A stretch of DNA of 64,000 nucleotides from Actinomadura flavalba DSM 45200 (GCF_000374305.1 NZ_KB894093.1:1860001-1924000), one strand, 5' to 3'. Counted from the first letter of the stretch, positions 39,270 to 48,448 are shown. Translations and numbers: made by a program. The notes: generated by a model from the sequence alone, not told the origin.

Positions 39270-39974
39270 TTACGCGTACTTCCACCAGAGGTTCACCGCG
39301 TAGTCCACCTCGACGCCGTCATGCTCGGCCAGGAACGTCGCGGCCAGCTCCGGCGGGAACTCGATGTCCATGACGGCCGCCAGGTCCGCGCGGGACGCGA
39401 AGCTCCAGCGGATCGTCAGCGGCTCGCGGGAGAAGCCCCGGCGCGTCCAGAAGCGCTCCACCGCCGCCGGGTCGTAGGACGGCAGCCAGCGGCGGAACCA
39501 GCCGCCGAACGTCGAGCGCGTCGCGTCGTTGTCGATCACGAAGATCGCGCCGCCGCGCCGGACGACCCGGTCCAGCTCGGCCAGGCCCGGCTCGCAGCCG
39601 GGGCCGAAGAAGTACGCCCAGCGGGCGTGCGCGACGTCGATCGACGCGTCCGGCAGCGGCAGCGCCTGCGCCGCGCCGACGCGGACCGCCACGTTCGGCA
39701 GGTCCGCGACACGCCGCCGTGCCGCCGCCGCCAGACCCGCGTGCGGCTCCACGCCGACGACCCGCGCCGCGTCCCGGGCGAAGAACGGCAGGTGGAAGCC
39801 GGTACCGCAGCCGACGTCCAGCACGGTGCCGCCCGCCCACGGCCGCAGCGCCCGCATCGCCGCCTCCAGCGCCCTTTCCGGGTCCACGGCGCGGTTCTCG
39901 ATCTCGTAGACCTGCGGGGAGTTCCAGATGTTGGGGCTCGGGACGGCCCCGGGAGCGATGTCGGCCACGGCCAT
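39270..39974 (-). CDS. Class I SAM-dependent methyltransferase
   Basis: The 234-residue protein starts at ATG 39974, which is the first Met before the conserved region. Motif I is [15 protein letters not shown], followed by VVGVEPHAG (adenosine-ribose acidic region) and the post-motif [29 protein letters not shown]. The SAM-binding core is complete, but the acceptor is unknown. It is divergent from the TIM-barrel gene, with a 127-bp shared control region. Confidence 0.88.
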   Translation of the reverse strand: MAVADIAPGAVPSPNIWNSPQVYEIENRAVDPERALEAAMRALRPWAGGTVLDVGCGTGFHLPFFARDAARVVGVEPHAGLAAAARRRVADLPNVAVRVGAAQALPLPDASIDVAHARWAYFFGPGCEPGLAELDRVVRRGGAIFVIDNDATRSTFGGWFRRWLPSYDPAAVERFWTRRGFSREPLTIRWSFASRADLAAVMDIEFPPELAATFLAEHDGVEVDYAVNLWWKYA

Positions 39975-40101
39975 CGAGGGTAGCCGCGGCGACGGTCCGG
40001 AATGCGAGATCACGGGAGTGCGAGGGTTCCTTCGGCCCCGCGGGAGCATAGGCTTCAATACCCCAGCGATCCTTCTGAGCGACTCATCTGGCGAGGGAGC
40101 C

Positions 40102-40986
40102 TTGACCCCGCAGCACAACGGCGCGGCATCGCCGGTCCTCCGCGTGCCGGACGCGCCGATCACGCTCTCCACGGCGTCGGTGTACCCGGAGAAGGTGCCG
40201 AGCGCCTTCGAGACCGCGGCGCTGCTCGGCTACGACGGCATCGAGGTCATGGTGTCCACCGACGCCTCCTCGCAGGACCTCGCCGTGCTGCGGCGCCTGT
40301 CCGACTACCACCAGATGCCGATCAAGTCGATCCACGCGCCGTGCCTGCTGCTGACGCAGCGGGTCTGGGGGCGCGACCCGTGGGGCAAGCTGATCCGGTC
40401 CAAGGAGGTCGCGGAGGAGCTGGGCGCCGAGGTCGTCGTCGTCCACCCGCCGTTCCGCTGGCAGCGCGAGTACGCCCGCGAGTTCGTCGAGGGACTGGCC
40501 CGCATGCAGGACGAGACCGACGTCCAGTTCTGCGTCGAGAACATGTTCCCGCTGAAGGCGCGCGGCGCCGAGGCGGGCATGTACCTGCCCGACTGGAACC
40601 CCGTCGACCAGGACTACCCGCACGTCACGCTCGACCTGTCGCACACGGCCGTGTCCGGGTCGGACGCGCTCGCGATGGCCGACGACCTCGGCGACCGGCT
40701 GCGGCACATCCACCTCGCCGACGGCGTCGGCCTCACCAACAAGGACGAGCACCTGGTCCCCGGCCGGGGACGGCAGCCGTGCGGGCCGCTGCTGGAGCGG
40801 CTGGCCGAGGGCGCGTTCGCCGGGCACATCGTGCTGGAGGTCAACACGCGCCGCGCCGACACCCGCGAGGACCGCATCGAGGACCTGGCCGAGGCGCTGG
40901 CGTTCGCGCGGCTGCACCTGGCGGCGGCGGAGCGGACGTGGGAGGTCACCTCCGGCGGGGAGGTCACCCGGCGGTCCTCGCGGTGA
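40102..40986 (+). CDS. Sugar phosphate isomerase/epimerase-like TIM-barrel protein
   Basis: Starting at the TTG at 40102, which has GAGGGAG three bases upstream, the protein is 294 residues. It follows the AP-endonuclease-2/xylose-isomerase-like barrel: [44 protein letters not shown] and VLEVNTR supply the usual metal-binding His, Glu and Asp. Substrate is unknown; such proteins act on sugars, inositol or phosphorylated compounds. The stop codon overlaps the GTG of the TetR gene (GTGA), so both are cotranscribed. Confidence 0.85.
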   Translation: MTPQHNGAASPVLRVPDAPITLSTASVYPEKVPSAFETAALLGYDGIEVMVSTDASSQDLAVLRRLSDYHQMPIKSIHAPCLLLTQRVWGRDPWGKLIRSKEVAEELGAEVVVVHPPFRWQREYAREFVEGLARMQDETDVQFCVENMFPLKARGAEAGMYLPDWNPVDQDYPHVTLDLSHTAVSGSDALAMADDLGDRLRHIHLADGVGLTNKDEHLVPGRGRQPCGPLLERLAEGAFAGHIVLEVNTRRADTREDRIEDLAEALAFARLHLAAAERTWEVTSGGEVTRRSSR

Positions 40987-41555
40987 CCGGCGGGCGGGGC
41001 CGCCGGCCCGGCCCCACCGCGACCCGGGAGGCGATCATGGCGTCGGCCCGCGAGCTGTTCGCCGAGAAGGGCTACGACGGGACGTCGATGCGGGCCGTCG
41101 CGCGCGGTGCCGGGGTCGACCCGGCCCTGGTGCACCACTTCTTCGACGGCAAGGAGCGGCTGTTCACCGAGGCGATGCGGTTCCCCGTCAATCCGGGCGA
41201 GCTGATCCCGGTGATCATGAGCGCGCCGCGGGACCGGCTCGGTGAGTCGATGGCCCGCGTGTTCTTCGGCGTCTGGGAGGACCCGGACCGCCGCGCCCCC
41301 ATCCTCGCGGTGCTCCGGACGGCGATGACGAGCGAGCACGGCGCGACGATGCTCCGCGAGTTCGTCACCTCGGCCCTCTTCGCGCGCGCGGCCGAACTGC
41401 ACGACATCCCCCTGCTCCGCGTGAACGTGGCGGCGGGGCACCTCATCGGCGTCATGATCCTCCGCCACGTAGTGCGCGTGGAGCCGCTGGCCTCGGCGTC
41501 CGCCGACGACCTGATCGCCCTGGTGGCCCCCGCCCTCCAGGGCTACCTGGGCTGA
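40983..41555 (+). CDS. TetR-family transcriptional regulator
   Basis: The 190-residue protein has a TetR HTH at residues about 10-60: [41 protein letters not shown] and DGKERLF, then a helical ligand-binding domain with [12 protein letters not shown]. It starts inside the stop of the preceding gene. A perfect palindrome lies on the promoter and start of the ABC exporter just downstream (41635-41650), so that exporter is the obvious target; binding is inferred. Confidence 0.92.
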   Translation: MTGGRGRRPGPTATREAIMASARELFAEKGYDGTSMRAVARGAGVDPALVHHFFDGKERLFTEAMRFPVNPGELIPVIMSAPRDRLGESMARVFFGVWEDPDRRAPILAVLRTAMTSEHGATMLREFVTSALFARAAELHDIPLLRVNVAAGHLIGVMILRHVVRVEPLASASADDLIALVAPALQGYLG

Positions 41556-41606
41556 TCCCGAGAGCACTGTTGACCGGGCGCTGACCTCGGGTTCTGTGGC
41601 ATGTCC

Positions 41607-41650
41607 TTGACCGGGGGTGCTTCGCGGTCTTTAATTCATCACATGATGAA
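41607..41650 (+). promoter_or_regulatory. Exporter promoter with palindromic operator
   Basis: TTGACC (41607-41612), a 17-base spacer and TTTAAT (41630-41635) form a near-ideal promoter that ends seven bases before the ATG at 41643, so the mRNA is probably leaderless. TTCATCA (41635-41641) and TGATGAA (41644-41650) are perfect complements with a CA centre, overlapping the -10, the start site and the start codon. A TetR protein bound there would block transcription. Confidence 0.7.
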
Positions 41651-42365
41651 ATCTGAGGCGGCGGTGCGCGTCCGCGATCTGCGGGTGGTGCGCGGCAAGC
41701 GGGATGTGCTGCACGGGCTGACGTTCGAGATCGCGCGGGGGGAGGTGGTGGGGTTGCTCGGGCCGAGCGGGTGCGGGAAGACGACGCTGATGCGGGCGCT
41801 CGTGGGCGTGCAGGTCGTCGCGGGCGGCGAGGTGACGGTACTGGGGGAGCCCGCCGGGTCGGCGGGGCTGCGGCGGCGCGTCGGGTACGCGACGCAGGCG
41901 CCCGCCCTCTACGCCGACCTGTCGGTGGCGGAGAACCTGCGGTACTTCGCGTCCGTGCTCGGCGCGCCGCGCGGCGACGCGGCGCGCGTCATGGACGAGG
42001 TCGGGCTCGGGCGGCACCGCGACCAGGTGGCGGCGACGCTGTCGGGCGGGCAGCTCAACCGCGCGAACCTGGCCGTGGCGCTGCTCGGCGAGCCGCAGGT
42101 GCTCGTCCTGGACGAGCCCACCGTCGGGCTCGACCCGGTACTGCGCGAGGAACTGTGGGAGCTGTTCCGGGAACTGGCCGGGCGCGGCGTGACGCTGATC
42201 GTCTCCAGCCACGTGATGGACGAGGCCGGCCGCACCGACCGGCTGCTGCTCATGCGCGAGGGCGAGATCCTCGCCGACGGGACGCCCGGCGCGCTGCGCG
42301 CGAGCACCGGCGCCGCCGACCTGGAGGACGCGTTCCTCCGGCTGATCACGGGGGAGGCGGCGTGA
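41643..42365 (+). CDS. ABC exporter ATP-binding protein (DrrA/CcmA-like)
   Basis: The 240-residue protein starts at ATG 41643 (a second ATG follows immediately). It has Walker A GPSGCGKTTL, the Q-loop ATQAPALYADLSVAENL, signature LSGGQLNRANLA and Walker B VLVLDEPTVGLDP with the switch His in VSSHVMDEA. This is the ABC-2 export ATPase type. The permease GTG overlaps its stop. The upstream TetR regulator and operator suggest inducible drug or metabolite efflux; the substrate is unknown. Confidence 0.93.
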   Translation: MMKSEAAVRVRDLRVVRGKRDVLHGLTFEIARGEVVGLLGPSGCGKTTLMRALVGVQVVAGGEVTVLGEPAGSAGLRRRVGYATQAPALYADLSVAENLRYFASVLGAPRGDAARVMDEVGLGRHRDQVAATLSGGQLNRANLAVALLGEPQVLVLDEPTVGLDPVLREELWELFRELAGRGVTLIVSSHVMDEAGRTDRLLLMREGEILADGTPGALRASTGAADLEDAFLRLITGEAA

Positions 42366-43096
42366 ACCCGTCGATCACCCTCGCGACGACGCGGCGCATC
42401 CTGGCGCAGCTCCGGCACGACCACCGGACGCTCGGGCTGCTCGTGGGCGTCCCGGCGCTGCTCATGGTGCTGCTGCGGTACGTGCTCGACCAGCCGGGCC
42501 TGTTCGACCGGGTGGGACCGCTGCTGCTCGGCGTCTTCCCGTTCGTGATCATGTTCGTCGTGACGAGCGTCGCGACGCTGCGCGAACGCACCGGCGGCAC
42601 GCTGGAGCGGCTGATGACGATGCCGCTCGGCAAGCTCGACCTGCTGCTCGGCTACGCGCTGGCGTTCGGGCTCGTGGCGCTCGTCCAGGTCGGCGCGGTG
42701 CTGGCGATCTCGCTGACGTGGCTGGGCCTGGACCTGCGCGGCCCGGTCGCGGCGCTGGTCGTCGTGGCGGTGCTGGACGCGCTGCTCGGCATGGCCCTCG
42801 GCCTGCTGGCGAGCGCCTTCGCCCGCACCGAGTTCCAGGCGGTGCAGTTCATGCCCGCGTTCGTCCTGCCGCAGGTGCTGCTGTGCGGGCTGATCGTCCC
42901 GCGCGACCAGATGGCGGGCTGGCTGGAGGCGATCTCCCATGTCCTCCCGCTCTCCTACGCGATCAGCGCGATGCAGGAACTCACCCGCGAACCGGCCGTC
43001 ACCGCGACCCTCACCCGCGACATCACGATCATCGCCGCCTGCACCCTCCTGTCCCTCCTCCTGGGCGCCGCCACCCTCCGCCGCCGCACCCCGTGA
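42362..43096 (+). CDS. ABC-2 type exporter permease
   Basis: The 244-residue protein is an ABC-2 membrane subunit with six helices: about residues 25-45, 50-75, a pair around LLLGYALAFGLVALVQVGAV, then VVVAVLDALLGMALGLLA, the QFMPAFVLPQVLLCGLIVP segment and a last helix near the C-terminus. The element RERTGGTLERLMTMPL after helix 2 is the family hallmark. It begins in the stop of the ATPase gene (GTGA overlap). Confidence 0.92.
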   Translation: MNPSITLATTRRILAQLRHDHRTLGLLVGVPALLMVLLRYVLDQPGLFDRVGPLLLGVFPFVIMFVVTSVATLRERTGGTLERLMTMPLGKLDLLLGYALAFGLVALVQVGAVLAISLTWLGLDLRGPVAALVVVAVLDALLGMALGLLASAFARTEFQAVQFMPAFVLPQVLLCGLIVPRDQMAGWLEAISHVLPLSYAISAMQELTREPAVTATLTRDITIIAACTLLSLLLGAATLRRRTP

Positions 43097-43133
43097 CCCA
43101 CCCTCACGACCCCGCCCGGCCGCGGGGGACGGG

Positions 43134-43454
43134 TCAGCTTGCCTTGGCCGTGTCGGCGGGTGGGGACGGGGTGAGGGGGGAGCCCACGATGGATTGGAGG
43201 GTGGCCACGTAGTCGGTGAAGGCCGTGCGGCCCTCGGGGGTGAGTTTGAGCCAGGTGCGGGGGCGCTTGCCGACGTGGCCCTTGCGGATGGCGACATAAC
43301 CGGCCTTCTCCAGCGCGGAGGCGTGCTTGGACAGGACCGAGTCGCTGATGTCCAGGGTGTCGCGGACGAAGGCGAACTCGGCCTCGTCGGCCGCGGCCAG
43401 CAAAGACATGATCTGGAGCCGCGCCGGTGCGTGGATCATCGGGTCGAGGTTCAT
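43134..43454 (-). CDS. Small winged-helix transcriptional regulator (HTH_34/ArsR-like)
   Basis: The 106-residue protein is a single winged helix: ARLQIMSLLAAADEAEFAFV, the recognition region ISDSVLSKHASALEKAGYVAI and a basic wing KGHVGKRPRTWLKLTPEG. It matches the PF13601-type single-domain regulators that often accompany a small membrane protein. Its ATG overlaps the stop of the upstream membrane-protein gene. Repeated GGAAAGTAC-like elements in the operon promoter (43934-43978) are probable binding sites. Confidence 0.88.
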   Translation of the reverse strand: MNLDPMIHAPARLQIMSLLAAADEAEFAFVRDTLDISDSVLSKHASALEKAGYVAIRKGHVGKRPRTWLKLTPEGRTAFTDYVATLQSIVGSPLTPSPPADTAKAS

Positions 43455-43912
43455 CGCGTCACCGGCTCCTCAAGGGCGGAGTGGGCGCGGCGCTCGGCCC
43501 AGCGCATCGTCGCGGCGGCGTAGACGGCGACGACGACGCCCGTCACGACGCGCGGCCAGATGTGCGAGCCGGTGAACTGGTAGACGACCGGCGGGACGAC
43601 GCCGCAGACGACGAGCAGCGACAGCACCCACAGCCCCATCCGCGCCGTGGCGCGCGGCGTCCACGGGCGGGAGCGCCACTTCACCCGGGTGCGGGACCAC
43701 AGCGCCCCGGCGAACACGGCGAGCCAGCCCGCCGCGACGAGCCACAGCGCCGCGCGGACGGCGCCGTGCACCTCGGTGGCGACCCCGGCGAGCGTGACGA
43801 GGCCGATCAGGCCGGGGGCGTACCAGCGCGGCAGCCGCTGACCGGCGTACCCGGCGCACTGGACCCGCTGGATCTCGGCGAGCGTCTCAGACGCGGTGGG
43901 CATGGTGTTCAT
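43451..43912 (-). CDS. Small membrane protein of unknown function
   Basis: The 153-residue protein has four predicted helices: about 33-52 (APGLIGLVTLAGVATEV), 55-73, 92-110 (MGLWVLSLLVVCGVVPPVVY) and 118-137. The charged loop RTRVKWRSRPWTPRATAR lies between the pairs. AAGGAAGG stands before the ATG at 43912. It is the first gene of an operon with the HTH regulator. No catalytic motif is visible; it may be a sensor, a target or an immunity-like partner of the regulator. Confidence 0.8.
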   Translation of the reverse strand: MNTMPTASETLAEIQRVQCAGYAGQRLPRWYAPGLIGLVTLAGVATEVHGAVRAALWLVAAGWLAVFAGALWSRTRVKWRSRPWTPRATARMGLWVLSLLVVCGVVPPVVYQFTGSHIWPRVVTGVVVAVYAAATMRWAERRAHSALEEPVTR

Positions 43913-43933
43913 GGCGACCTTCCTTTCCGCGAA

Positions 43934-43978
43934 GTACTTTCCACTCCAGAAAGTACAGCCCACTTTCCACATCGTCAA
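43934..43978 (-). promoter_or_regulatory. Promoter and repeated operator of the membrane-protein/HTH operon
   Basis: On the minus strand TTGACG (43978-43973), a 17-base spacer and TACTTT (43955-43950) form a strong promoter. GTACTTTC (43934-43941) and GAAAGTAC (43949-43956) are perfect complements with a 7-base centre overlapping the -10. Two more related elements, read on the same strand, are GGAAAGTGG and GGAAAATAC. Confidence 0.7.
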
Positions 43979-44087
43979 GTATTTTCCGGAGCGCAGCCCG
44001 GTGCGCGACCGCACAGCGGAGATCCACTCGTCGCAGATATGGCCAAAGGTGATAAAACCGCTGGCCTCGGTGGTAGTCTCGCGCGCC

Positions 44088-45293
44088 ATGACGTCCCCAG
44101 ACCTCCCCGCCGACGACGACGCGCGCGCCCCTGACCGGCCGGATCGTCCGGCCGGAGCCCCGCACCGCGCCCCGGGCGCGCACGCCGCGGAGCCCCGCGA
44201 CGACGGCGGGTACGACGGCGGGTACGGCGACGGTCCGGGCGGCGGCCTGCTGCCGGACGGCGACGCGCCCGCCGGGCGCAGGCGCAAGAAGCGCTGGCCC
44301 CGCGTCCTCATCGCGTTCGGCGTCTTCGTCGCCCTGCTCCTGGCGGGCGTCGGCGGCCTGCTCTGGCAGCGCAGCTCGGCGTACGACGACAACATCGACC
44401 GGGTGCCGAGCGCCCTGCCCACCGGCCCGAACCGCCCCGGGCCGGGCGCAGTCGGCACCGAGAACTGGCTGCTCGTCGGCTCCGACACCCGCGCGAAGGC
44501 CGCGACGACGGGCGGCGGCGAGGCGGTGTGGAAGCCGGGCGCGCAGCGCTCGGACACGATCATGCTGCTGCACCTTCCGGCGGACCGGAAGAAGGCGTAC
44601 GTCATCTCGTTCCCGCGCGACTCGTGGGTGCAGGTCCGGGACTACGGCCCCTCGAAGATCAACGCGGCGTTCTCCTACGGCGGCCCGCCGCTGCTCACCG
44701 AGACGGTCGAGTCCCTCACCGGCATCCGCGTCGACCACTTCGGCGCGATCGACTTCAACGGCTTCAAGTCGATGACCGACGCGCTCGGCGGCGTGGAGGT
44801 GACGATCAAGGAGGACGTCTACGACCCGGCCCGCAAGACGGCGTGGACGGCAGGGAAGCACAAGCTGAACGGCGAGGACGCGCTGAACTTCGTCCGGCAG
44901 CGCTACAACCTGCCCAACGGCGACTTCGACCGGATCAAGCGCCAGCAGGCGTTCCTGGGCGCGCTGGCGAAGAAGGCCGCCGACGGCGGGACCGTCAGCA
45001 ACCCCCTGAAACTGAACCGGTTCCTGTCGGCGTTCACCAAGTCGATCAGCGTGGACAGCGGCGTCAAGACCGGCGACCTGCGCTCGCTGGCGTTCAGCCT
45101 GCGCGGCATCCGCTCGTCGGACGTCGTGTTCCTCACCGTGCCGAACAAGGGCAGCGCGAGCCGCGCCAAGCAGAGCGTCGTGCTCCTGGACCGGGCGAAG
45201 GCGGGCGCGCTGTTCGAGGCGGTGAAGACGTCGGAGGTCGCGGAGTACGTCGCGACGCACGGCGGCCAGAACCGCGTCGGCACGGTTTCGTGA
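44088..45293 (+). CDS. LCP (LytR-CpsA-Psr) family wall-polymer ligase
   Basis: LCP enzymes attach wall polymers such as arabinogalactan or teichoic acid to peptidoglycan. The 401-residue protein has a Gly/Asp/Pro-rich cytoplasmic tail, a membrane helix (VLIAFGVFVALLLAGVGGLLW, about 72-94), and the extracellular LCP domain: RSDTIMLLHL, VISFPRDSWV with catalytic-type Asp and Arg, KINAAFSYGG, and LNFVRQRYNLPNGDFDRIKR. A -10-like TAGTCT (44074-44079) ends eight bases before the ATG, with no Shine-Dalgarno, so leaderless translation is likely. Confidence 0.93.
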   Translation: MTSPDLPADDDARAPDRPDRPAGAPHRAPGAHAAEPRDDGGYDGGYGDGPGGGLLPDGDAPAGRRRKKRWPRVLIAFGVFVALLLAGVGGLLWQRSSAYDDNIDRVPSALPTGPNRPGPGAVGTENWLLVGSDTRAKAATTGGGEAVWKPGAQRSDTIMLLHLPADRKKAYVISFPRDSWVQVRDYGPSKINAAFSYGGPPLLTETVESLTGIRVDHFGAIDFNGFKSMTDALGGVEVTIKEDVYDPARKTAWTAGKHKLNGEDALNFVRQRYNLPNGDFDRIKRQQAFLGALAKKAADGGTVSNPLKLNRFLSAFTKSISVDSGVKTGDLRSLAFSLRGIRSSDVVFLTVPNKGSASRAKQSVVLLDRAKAGALFEAVKTSEVAEYVATHGGQNRVGTVS

Positions 45294-45346
45294 TCTCTCC
45301 GCGACGGCGGGCATAACCGGGGAAACGCACTTCCGGGGAGGTGGCC

Positions 45347-46267
45347 GTGCTCCGTTCGGCACTGCTGGCCGCGTCGCGCAGCGGGGGCGTGCGCGCGCTG
45401 ATCGAGAAGGCGCCGCCGACGCGCGCCGTCGTCCGCCGCTTCGTCGCGGGCGAGACCACCGGGGACGCGCTGCGCGTCACCGGCGACCTTCTCGCCGGGG
45501 GACGGCTCGTCAGCCTCGACGTTCTCGGCGAGGACACCCACGACCGGGCGCGCGCGGACGCGACCGTCGAGCACTACGCGGCGCTGCTCGGCGCGCTGGC
45601 CGACGCCGGGTTCGGCGCGGACGCCGAGGTGTCGCTGAAGCTCACCGCCGTCGGGCAGGCGCTGGACGAGGACATGGCGCTGGCCAACGCGCGCCGCGTG
45701 TGCGCGGCGGCCAGGGAAGCGGGCACGACCGTCACGGTCGACATGGAGGACCACACCTTGGTCGCCTCCACGCTCCGCGTCGTGCACGCGCTGCGCGGCG
45801 AGTATCCGGACGTCGGCGCCGTGATCCAGTCGTCGCTGCGCCGCGCGGAGGAGTACTGCGCCGAGCTGGCCTACGAGGGGTCGCGGGTGCGGCTGTGCAA
45901 GGGCGCGTACGCGGCCCCGGCCGAGGTGGCGTTCACCGGCCGGGCGGAGGTAGACGCGTCGTACGTGCGCTGCCTGAAGGTGCTGATGGCGGGCCAGGGC
46001 TACCCGATGGTCGCCACGCACGACCCGCGCCTGGTGGACATCGCGAGCGCCCTCGCCGTCCTCGACGACCGCGCCGCCGACTCGTTCGAGTACCAGATGC
46101 TCTACGGCATCCGCCCGCAGGAGCAGCGCCGCCTGGCCGGGCAGGGCTTCCGGATGCGCGTCTACGTCGCCTACGGCACCGAGTGGTACGGCTACTTCAT
46201 GCGCCGTCTCGCCGAGCGTCCCGCGAACCTGGCGTTCTTCGCCCGCGCGCTGGCGGGACGGTCGTAG
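45347..46267 (+). CDS. Proline dehydrogenase
   Basis: The roughly 306-residue FAD enzyme oxidises proline to pyrroline-5-carboxylate. It has the ProDH barrel pattern: VSLKLTAVGQ, VTVDMEDHT, QSSLRRAEEY, RLCKGAY, ATHDPRLV, EYQMLYGIR and the ending RVYVAYGTEWYGYFMRRLAERP. It is the monofunctional type without the P5C dehydrogenase domain. I take the GTG at 45347 since GGGGAGG lies five bases upstream; another GTG is two codons earlier. proC, catalysing the reverse-direction last step of synthesis, is next. Confidence 0.94.
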   Translation: MLRSALLAASRSGGVRALIEKAPPTRAVVRRFVAGETTGDALRVTGDLLAGGRLVSLDVLGEDTHDRARADATVEHYAALLGALADAGFGADAEVSLKLTAVGQALDEDMALANARRVCAAAREAGTTVTVDMEDHTLVASTLRVVHALRGEYPDVGAVIQSSLRRAEEYCAELAYEGSRVRLCKGAYAAPAEVAFTGRAEVDASYVRCLKVLMAGQGYPMVATHDPRLVDIASALAVLDDRAADSFEYQMLYGIRPQEQRRLAGQGFRMRVYVAYGTEWYGYFMRRLAERPANLAFFARALAGRS

Positions 46268-46287
46268 CGCGCCGCTAGGGTGGGCGT

Positions 46288-47082
46288 GTGATCGCGATTC
46301 TGGGTGCCGGGAAGATGGGCGAGGCGCTGCTGTCCGGCGTGCTGCGGGCGGGCCGCCCGGCGAGCGCGCTGACGGCCACCGCGCGCCGCCCCGAGCGCGG
46401 GGTGCTGCTGCGCGAGCGGTACGGCATCGAGATCGTGTCCAACACCGAGGCCGCCAAGACGGCGGACACGCTCGTGCTGGCCGTCAAGCCGCAGGACATG
46501 GGCGCGCTGCTGGCGGAGATCTCCCCGCACGTCCCGGCGGGACGGCTGGTGATCTCGATGGCGGCAGGTATCACGGCGGCGTTCATCGAGGAGCGGCTGC
46601 CCGAGGGCGTGCCGGTGGTCCGCGTCATGTCGAACACGCCGGTCCTGGTGGACGAGGCGATGAGCGTCATCTCGGCGGGCGCGCACGCAGGCGAGGAGCA
46701 CCTGCTGCTCGCCGAGGAGCTGCTGCGCCCGGTCGGCAAGGTGCTGCGCATCCCCGAGGCCCTCCAGGACGGCGCGACGGCGCTGTCGGGCAGCGGCCCG
46801 GCGTACTTCTACTACCTGGTCGAGGCCATGGTCGACGCGGGCATCCTGCTGGGGATGCCGCGCGCCGCCGCGCTGGAGATGGTCGTCCAGTCGGCGGTGG
46901 GCGCGGCGGTCATGCTGCGCGACTCGGGCGAGCACCCGGTGATGCTCCGCGAGGCCGTCACGTCCCCGGGCGGCACGACGATCTCCGCGATCCGCGAACT
47001 CGAACGGCACGGCGTCCGCGCCGCCGTCCTGGAGGCCATCGAGGCCGCCCGCGACCGGGGCCGCGCCCTCGCCGAGGGCTGA
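46288..47082 (+). CDS. proC: Pyrroline-5-carboxylate reductase
   Basis: ProC reduces P5C to proline with NADPH. The 264-residue protein starts with the Rossmann IAILGAGKMGEALLSGVL, has LAVKPQDM and VRVMSNTPV, then the C-terminal dimer domain with ALSGSGPAYFYYLVEAM and the family signature region REAVTSPGGTTISAI. TAGGGT (46276-46281) ends six bases before the GTG with no Shine-Dalgarno, suggesting a leaderless mRNA. Beyond it a GCCCCCGG/CCGGGGGC hairpin (47095-47139) separates the convergent esterase gene. Confidence 0.96.
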   Translation: MIAILGAGKMGEALLSGVLRAGRPASALTATARRPERGVLLRERYGIEIVSNTEAAKTADTLVLAVKPQDMGALLAEISPHVPAGRLVISMAAGITAAFIEERLPEGVPVVRVMSNTPVLVDEAMSVISAGAHAGEEHLLLAEELLRPVGKVLRIPEALQDGATALSGSGPAYFYYLVEAMVDAGILLGMPRAAALEMVVQSAVGAAVMLRDSGEHPVMLREAVTSPGGTTISAIRELERHGVRAAVLEAIEAARDRGRALAEG

Positions 47083-47156
47083 CGTGTGGTGAGGGCCCCC
47101 GGTGCGGCCCGTGGGGGGTCGCCGGGTCGCGCCGGGGGCGCCTCGTCGAAGGGCCG

Positions 47157-48245
47157 TCAGGCGACGGCGGCGTCCGCGCGGGACGGTGCGGTGACGCGGG
47201 TGATGAAGCGGGCCGTCTCGCGCATCGCGGCGCTGGCCTCGGGCAGGACGCGGTTCAGGATCTGGAAGACGTGCATCTGACCGTTCCAGACCTGGAGGTC
47301 GCAGGTGCCGCCGCCCTTGCGCAGGGCGGCGGCCAGCGCCTCGGCCTCGGGGCGGAGGACCTCGGCGCCGCCCACCTGGATGAGCACGGGAGGGGTGTCG
47401 GCCCAGGGGGACGTGAGCAGGGCGATGCGCGGGTCGTCGAAGTCGCCGGACCCGACGACGAGCCGCCCGAACCGGCGGGCCGTCGCCGCGCTGATGTAGG
47501 GGTCGCGGGCGAGCCGCTGTTCGGCCAGCGACAGCTCGCAGGTGAGGTCGACCCAGGGGGAGAACAGCACGGTTCCGGCGGGGCGCGGCAGGCCGGTGCG
47601 CAGGATCTCGCCGGTGAGCGACGCGGCGAGGTGGCCGCCGGCCGAGTCGCCGGCGATGACGATGCCGTCGGCGGGCACGCCGCGCGCGAGCAGCCACCGG
47701 TAGGCGGCGACGGCGTCCTCCAGCGGCGCGGGGAACGGGTGCTCGGGCGCGAGCCGGTAGCGGGGCACGAGGACGGGCAGGCCGGTGTCGACGGCGAGCC
47801 GCGAGGTGATGGGCCGGTGCGTGCGCGGCGAGCAGACGACGTAGGCGCCGCCGTGCAGGTAGAGGACGGCGCCGCGCGGCCGCTCGCCGTCGCGGGGGAC
47901 CACCCACTCGCCGTCGAGCGGGTGGCCGCCGGTCTCGACCTGCGGGTCGAGGACGGGGTGGATGCGGACGCGCGGGGTGGCGCGCAGCAGCAGGGCGGCG
48001 GCGTCGACGGTGGAGCGGGCGGCGGCGATGCCCCGGCCGTAGCAGGGGACGCGGTGGATGACGGGGTGCAGGCCGATGCGCAGGGCGCCGGAGATGGCGC
48101 GGCTGCGGCGGGTGGGCGTGCGGTCGTACGGTGCATCGTGGGGAGCGTCGTCCCGCGTGGCGGGGCGCGGGCGGGGAACGTCGGCACCGGGAACGGGCAG
48201 CGGGGTCACCTCGGCGGGCTGCGCGGTGCGGGTTCGCGTGTCCAT
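47157..48245 (-). CDS. HSL-type alpha/beta hydrolase (esterase/lipase)
   Basis: From the ATG at 48245, which has GAGGGGG five bases upstream, the protein is 362 residues. About 90 N-terminal residues are Pro/Arg-rich and then helical. The catalytic domain has the oxyanion LYLHGGAYVV, nucleophile GDSAGGH, an acidic residue in the GGAEVLRPE position and His in GQMHVFQ. It matches the hormone-sensitive-lipase family; acyl chain and alcohol specificities are unknown. It is divergent from the deacetylase gene. Confidence 0.9.
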   Translation of the reverse strand: MDTRTRTAQPAEVTPLPVPGADVPRPRPATRDDAPHDAPYDRTPTRRSRAISGALRIGLHPVIHRVPCYGRGIAAARSTVDAAALLLRATPRVRIHPVLDPQVETGGHPLDGEWVVPRDGERPRGAVLYLHGGAYVVCSPRTHRPITSRLAVDTGLPVLVPRYRLAPEHPFPAPLEDAVAAYRWLLARGVPADGIVIAGDSAGGHLAASLTGEILRTGLPRPAGTVLFSPWVDLTCELSLAEQRLARDPYISAATARRFGRLVVGSGDFDDPRIALLTSPWADTPPVLIQVGGAEVLRPEAEALAAALRKGGGTCDLQVWNGQMHVFQILNRVLPEASAAMRETARFITRVTAPSRADAAVA

Positions 48246-48271
48246 CTGCACCCCCTCGCAGGGCTTGTGTC

Positions 48272-48288
48272 TGTTACATCCGTGTTAC
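48272..48288. repeat. TGTTAC direct repeat in the divergent promoter region
   Basis: TGTTAC occurs at 48272-48277 and 48283-48288, eleven bases apart (one helical turn). It lies upstream of the esterase gene and could bind a dimeric regulator. Confidence 0.4.
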
Positions 48289-48448
48289 GGGATTGTTCCC
48301 CCGTTCGTCGTGTAGTTCACGTCACAACTTTGTGTCAGTCGGGCGTGTTTGAGGACGAACCGAATCCCCGGTGCGCTCGTCCGGCGACAACCTGTAGTGA
48401 TCCACCTCACCCCGCCGGTCCGGAGGCCGGGACGCTACCGTGTGGGGC

